A DNA stretch of 43,307 nucleotides from Lachnospiraceae bacterium. Lineage in GTDB: Bacteria; Bacillota; Clostridia; Lachnospirales; Lachnospiraceae. Where the stretch lies: positions 1-43,307 of the forward strand of contig JAGCUO010000095.1 of NCBI GenBank assembly GCA_017962825.1, written 5' to 3'. Position 1 is the stretch's first letter; each line of letters starts with the position of its first letter. The notes under the pieces are model-generated. The model saw only the letters and a program-made list of their open reading frames with translations. It searched no databases and had not been told where the DNA came from. The position numbers and the translations under genes were made by a program. Positions 40,552 through 43,307 of this stretch are shown here, piece by piece.

Positions 40552-41382
40552 TCAGCCATCCTTAAATAAGTCATATAATGATGATTTTCGGATATCCAGA
40601 TTGATGATCTTTACACCGGAGGATTTCAAAGTAAGCAGAACCTCCATAAACTCATCCTGATCCTCGGTTTCCAATTTCTCCGTTTTGTTTTCATCATTCG
40701 ATGAAACATATTCGGCAATATAAGTCTTGGTGTATTCCATCACACCGTCGAATTTCTTCTCCCCGCCGTCGATGAGAACTATGCGGTCACAGATCTCTTC
40801 GACATCCTCAAGATCATGGCTGGAAAAAAGTATTCCAACCTTTTCTTCTCTCGCTTTTTGGATGATGATTTTTTTGAATATTTCTTTTCCGATCGGATCC
40901 AAACCGACAAAGGGCTCATCAAGTATCAAAAACTGGGGTTTATTCAACAAAGCCTGTGCCAATCCGAGACGTTGCTTCATTCCGAATGAATAGGCTCTGG
41001 TTTTTTCTCTTGTTTTATTTTTAAGACCTACTTCAGTCAGCAGTTCATCTATATTCTCCTCGTCGTCATATATACCGGTTATTTTAAGGAGAATATCCAG
41101 ATTATCATGTGCATTCAAATACGGTATAAATGTCGGTTCTATCAATATTCCAAATTCATTCAGACGATTTTCACTCTTAAGAAGTGTTTCACCTTTATAC
41201 AAAATATCTCCGCTCGTGGGATATATATAACCCGCGATACTGTTTAACAGAGTGGTTTTACCCGCTCCATTCTTGCCCAAAAGAGCAACAATTTCTCCGG
41301 CATTCACAGAGAAATTTAATCCTTTAAGGGCCTCAAATTCCCCGTATTTCTTTTTCAAATTCTTAATCTCAAGCAAAGACAT
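40552..41382 (-). CDS. ABC transporter ATPase (BcrA/LanF type), 276 aa
   Basis: Walker A GKNGAGKTT (~38), Q-loop/EPTFIPY, signature YSFGMKQR (~130), Walker B FLILDEPFVGLDP and SSHDLEDVE; a ~60-residue C-terminal extension follows, as in BcrA-type exporters. The start is set at the ATG at 41382, 10 nt after AGGAG; an upstream in-frame ATG at 41403 lacks a site. It follows the peptide A gene across a hairpin. Confidence 0.9.
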   Translation of the reverse strand: MSLLEIKNLKKKYGEFEALKGLNFSVNAGEIVALLGKNGAGKTTLLNSIAGYIYPTSGDILYKGETLLKSENRLNEFGILIEPTFIPYLNAHDNLDILLKITGIYDDEENIDELLTEVGLKNKTREKTRAYSFGMKQRLGLAQALLNKPQFLILDEPFVGLDPIGKEIFKKIIIQKAREEKVGILFSSHDLEDVEEICDRIVLIDGGEKKFDGVMEYTKTYIAEYVSSNDENKTEKLETEDQDEFMEVLLTLKSSGVKIINLDIRKSSLYDLFKDG

Positions 41383-41413
41383 ACATGTCTTTCTCCTCTT
41401 CATATAATCAATC

Positions 41414-41450
41414 AGTGGGATAGCATCCGTTTCCTCGACACTATCCCACT
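41414..41450 (-). other. Hairpin between peptide A and the ABC genes
   Basis: Ten-bp perfect arms AGTGGGATAG / CTATCCCACT (41414-41423 and 41441-41450) with a 17-nt loop; no T-run follows. Placed directly after a precursor gene, such stem-loops commonly act as partial terminators or as barriers to 3' decay so that precursor mRNA exceeds the downstream mRNA. Confidence 0.65.
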
Positions 41451-41463
41451 CAGAAGTTATTGC

Positions 41464-41550
41464 TTAGTCATCACCTACAACGATGCATCCGACGATGGGT
41501 AATCCAAACTGGAAACATCCGGTAGCTGCACTATTAAGATTAAACAGCAT
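41464..41550 (-). CDS. RiPP precursor-like peptide A, 28 aa
   Basis: ATG at 41550 with a strong AAGGAGG 8 nt upstream. The peptide begins M-L-F-N-L-N-S-A-A and carries the core G-C-F-Q-F-G-L-P-I-V-G-C (residues 11-22), then a short acidic end (V-V-G-D-D). It shares LNS, GCF, G-[IL]-P and GC with peptide B. It is the first gene after the LytTR-type operator, with a hairpin behind it. The leader would be only ~10 residues, unusually short. An unmodified pheromone is the alternative. Confidence 0.8.
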   Translation of the reverse strand: MLFNLNSAATGCFQFGLPIVGCIVVGDD

Positions 41551-41629
41551 AGTTTTTTCCTCCTTATAAAATTTTTGGTCGGTTAACCTGTTCAGCGCCT
41601 TTTCTCGAGCCGGCCTTGTGAGGTTATGT

Positions 41630-41690
41630 TATCATCACTATGCTTACTTTTATCCCATATGTAATTATCAGTACATTTCAATGTAAAATA
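41630..41690 (-). promoter_or_regulatory. LytTR-type direct repeats upstream of peptide A
   Basis: Plus-strand TGTAATTAT (41660-41668) and TGTAAAATA (41682-41690), 22 bp apart, with TTTCAATGTAA shared with the maturase site at 35408-35438. A weak -10 (GATGATAAC region) lies about 24 nt downstream on the minus strand. The leader to the ATG is ~75-80 nt. The close match at two places in the locus supports a common regulator, probably the linked LytTR protein. Confidence 0.66.
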
Positions 41691-41756
41691 TGACAGTGGG
41701 GACGTACCCCTTTGTCAGGAAGGTCCTCCTGACAAAGGGGTACGTCCCCACTGTCA
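41691..41756. repeat. Palindromic intergenic repeat, type 2
   Basis: Arms 41691-41718 and 41729-41756 are perfect 28-nt reverse complements around 10 nt. It ends 13 nt before the GH43 stop codon side and abuts the distal LytTR half-site of the peptide A promoter, repeating the arrangement at 7062. Confidence 0.94.
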
Positions 41757-41769
41757 TCACTTAATGATC

Positions 41770-43218
41770 TCAATCAAACGTAAATCTGTCGAACACGAAC
41801 GTCTCTTCAGTATCTTCCGAGCAGAACTCGAAATATACCGCGTGCTTTCCGATAACTCCGGTTGAAAGCGCTGCACTCTTTACCGTATCATTTCCGTCCA
41901 GATCGATTTCGGAAATTACTCTTCCTTTATAAGAATCTATACGGACTTTGATCTTTCCTTTCTTTTTATCCTCAAGAACTACCGTAACAGTTTGGGCGGG
42001 ATTACTTCCAAACTGTAAATATCTGAATCCAACCGTTGTTCCGCCCGTGATGTTTTCGATGGGAGCGGAGATGTTATCATCCTGTTCGTAAACCGGACGT
42101 ATGTTGGCATTTTTTCTGCTTCCGAACAGATGACATGCATAGCCTGCGGAGATCCACTTATACGCATCAAGTCCGTTTACATGCGGTCCCTGCGACGTCA
42201 TCTCTACAGGTTTCGACGAAACAGGTTCACCGTTCAGATACTTAATATCTCCGATGTATAACCTTCCGTCACTTCCCAGGGCAACATCAATGGGCTCCAG
42301 CATTGCCTGCCTTGAATACTCATTCACACCGGTCTGGCGATGATAAAAAACATACCACTTTCCGTTTATTTCCATTATGGAGCCGTGATTGTTTCCCCAT
42401 CTGTAAGTCATTGTCCCGAGACCTTCGCTGTCATGAAGGATCTCTCCTCCGTTGAAGCTGAAGTCTCCTCCGTCGTGGAAAGGTCCGAAAGGGGTATCGC
42501 TTATACGGTAGGATAAAAATCCGTTGCAGGGCTCGAATACTCCCAGCTCGGGAACAGGAACATCGTAACGCTTCGAATAGATATATACATATTTGCCAAG
42601 TACTTTTCTGGGACTTGATGCTTCAAAGAAAGCATCTATCAGATTGATATGTCCGTCATCCACAGGATTCCATGGACAAATAGAATGTCCGAGGGGATTT
42701 TCTACGAGAGTTCCTTCCTTAATAGTTGCCATGTCATCTTCCATCTCGGCAATATAACAGGGTGCGGCACATCCGCCCCAGTACGCATATACCCTGCCGT
42801 CATCATCTACCAGAACTCCGGGATCGAATCCAAGTTTTGTTTCTACCGGATTTTCAAAAGGTCCCCAGGGATTCTTTGAAGATGCAACCACAACCAGGCT
42901 TCCGCATCTTTCAGCGGCATACAGATAATATGTATCCCCCTTCTTGACCACATCGGGTGCATAGAGGATTGAATCATAGTGAGTCTCATAGGAGACACCA
43001 TGATATTTCCATTCGGTCAGGTCATCCACCGGAGCAGACCATACGACATAGTTTCTTCCGCAATACTTGTCTCTTTCGATATCGTGGGATCCGTATATGT
43101 ATACCCTCTTCTCACCGTTATGTTCAAACACTCTGGGTTCCCCGTCAGGTATATGCTCCCATAAAGGCAGATAAGGATTGGCCCCTTTTATAAATTCCTT
43201 ATTACTGTTTGCTAACAT
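41770..43218 (-). CDS. GH43-family glycoside hydrolase with C-terminal beta domain, 482 aa
   Basis: Five-bladed beta-propeller signatures of GH43: a leading WEHIPDGEPRVF with candidate base Asp25, APDVVKKGDTYYLYA, GFDPGVLVDDDGRVYAYWGG, and FFEASSPRK with the candidate acid Glu. Residues ~345-482 form a CBM6-like beta-sandwich (TGGTTVGFRYLQFG). No signal peptide, so an intracellular beta-xylosidase or alpha-L-arabinofuranosidase acting on imported oligosaccharides is likely; the exact specificity cannot be read. ATG with GAGGG upstream. Confidence 0.92.
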   Translation of the reverse strand: MLANSNKEFIKGANPYLPLWEHIPDGEPRVFEHNGEKRVYIYGSHDIERDKYCGRNYVVWSAPVDDLTEWKYHGVSYETHYDSILYAPDVVKKGDTYYLYAAERCGSLVVVASSKNPWGPFENPVETKLGFDPGVLVDDDGRVYAYWGGCAAPCYIAEMEDDMATIKEGTLVENPLGHSICPWNPVDDGHINLIDAFFEASSPRKVLGKYVYIYSKRYDVPVPELGVFEPCNGFLSYRISDTPFGPFHDGGDFSFNGGEILHDSEGLGTMTYRWGNNHGSIMEINGKWYVFYHRQTGVNEYSRQAMLEPIDVALGSDGRLYIGDIKYLNGEPVSSKPVEMTSQGPHVNGLDAYKWISAGYACHLFGSRKNANIRPVYEQDDNISAPIENITGGTTVGFRYLQFGSNPAQTVTVVLEDKKKGKIKVRIDSYKGRVISEIDLDGNDTVKSAALSTGVIGKHAVYFEFCSEDTEETFVFDRFTFD

Positions 43219-43248
43219 AGATAATCCCTCGCTTTCATATCTTTATTG

Positions 43249-43257
43249 ATTATAACA
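43249..43257 (-). promoter_or_regulatory. Extended -10 promoter of the GH43 gene
   Basis: TGTTATAAT on the minus strand, ~31 nt before the GH43 ATG; no clear -35, since a palindromic repeat begins 5 nt further upstream. Same layout as at 11917. Confidence 0.58.
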
Positions 43258-43261
43258 CGAG

Positions 43262-43307
43262 GTGACAGTGGGGACGCTTCAATTTTGTCACCCGGTGACA
43301 AAATTGA
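43262..43307. repeat. Palindromic intergenic repeat, type 1, cut by window edge
   Basis: Begins GTGACAGTGGGGACGCTTC and passes the central GTCACCCGGTGAC; the right arm is only partly inside the window. Same family as at 1-52. Confidence 0.88.

Noticed and set aside
1-43307. CRISPR array from the repeated palindromes
   Set aside because: Copies are kilobases apart, each a single hairpin at a gene end, and no cas genes are present.

Overview
The window looks like chromosomal DNA of an anaerobic, fibre-degrading Firmicute of the Lachnospiraceae type (Butyrivibrio-like). This is an inference from moderate-to-low GC, strong AGGAGG ribosome sites, several oxygen-sensitive enzyme families (radical SAM, HgdB/HgdC type), GH13 and GH43 glycosidases, LytTR regulators and many short GTGACAGTGGGGACG palindromes between genes. 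Almost all genes lie on the minus strand; only the ECF S component and coaX (32526-33931) are on the plus strand.

Layout. 54-4064: four-gene operon (metallo-beta-lactamase-fold protein, small unknown protein, large membrane-anchored alpha/beta hydrolase, DUF436 protein). 4094-4978: a YjbR / alkyltransferase-like / DUF4298 fusion. 5086-7061: alpha/beta hydrolase, LytTR regulator and DUF3021 protein, behind a probable LytTR operator. 7131-11925: response regulator, soluble histidine kinase, ABC ATPase and FtsX-type permease. 12004-27058: a large sulfur-related locus with two paralogous sets of SsuABC-like importer, radical SAM protein and PNPOx-fold flavoprotein; a set of 2-hydroxyacyl-CoA-dehydratase-like proteins with their ATP-driven activators; metK; yezD; a tRNA-Cys-like gene; and a cysteine-rich leader peptide. 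27198-29041: GH13 enzyme with its promoter and a palindromic operator. 29088-33931: divergent CoA locus (coaBC, hybrid kinase and a tiny membrane peptide on one side; ECF S component and coaX on the other). 34014-41690: a peptide (RiPP) and signalling locus. 41770-43257: a GH43 enzyme.

Most interesting region. At 34014-41690 two unannotated 28-codon genes encode homologous peptides with the shared core G-C-F-x-x-G-[IL]-P-x-x-G-C. One opens the locus; the other sits 14 nt after a radical SAM/SPASM maturase gene. Between them lie an ABC-2 exporter pair, a CPBP membrane protein, an ABC exporter and an AgrC/AgrA-like kinase and LytTR regulator. Nearly identical 22-bp-spaced direct repeats precede both the first peptide gene and the maturase gene. 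I read this as a self-regulated radical-SAM RiPP or pheromone system of a kind I do not recognise.

Second system. The 12-27 kb locus has the logic of an anaerobic organosulfur (perhaps sulfonate or thioether) scavenging pathway: importers bring in the substrate, radical SAM and FMN-fold proteins plus an ATP-driven low-potential HgdB-like iron-sulfur enzyme act on it, metK supplies SAM, and a Cys-rich leader peptide followed by a terminator suggests control by cysteine supply. The chemistry is not provable from the sequence.

Short palindromic elements of two related types lie immediately after stop codons in most operons and probably act as transcript-end hairpins.
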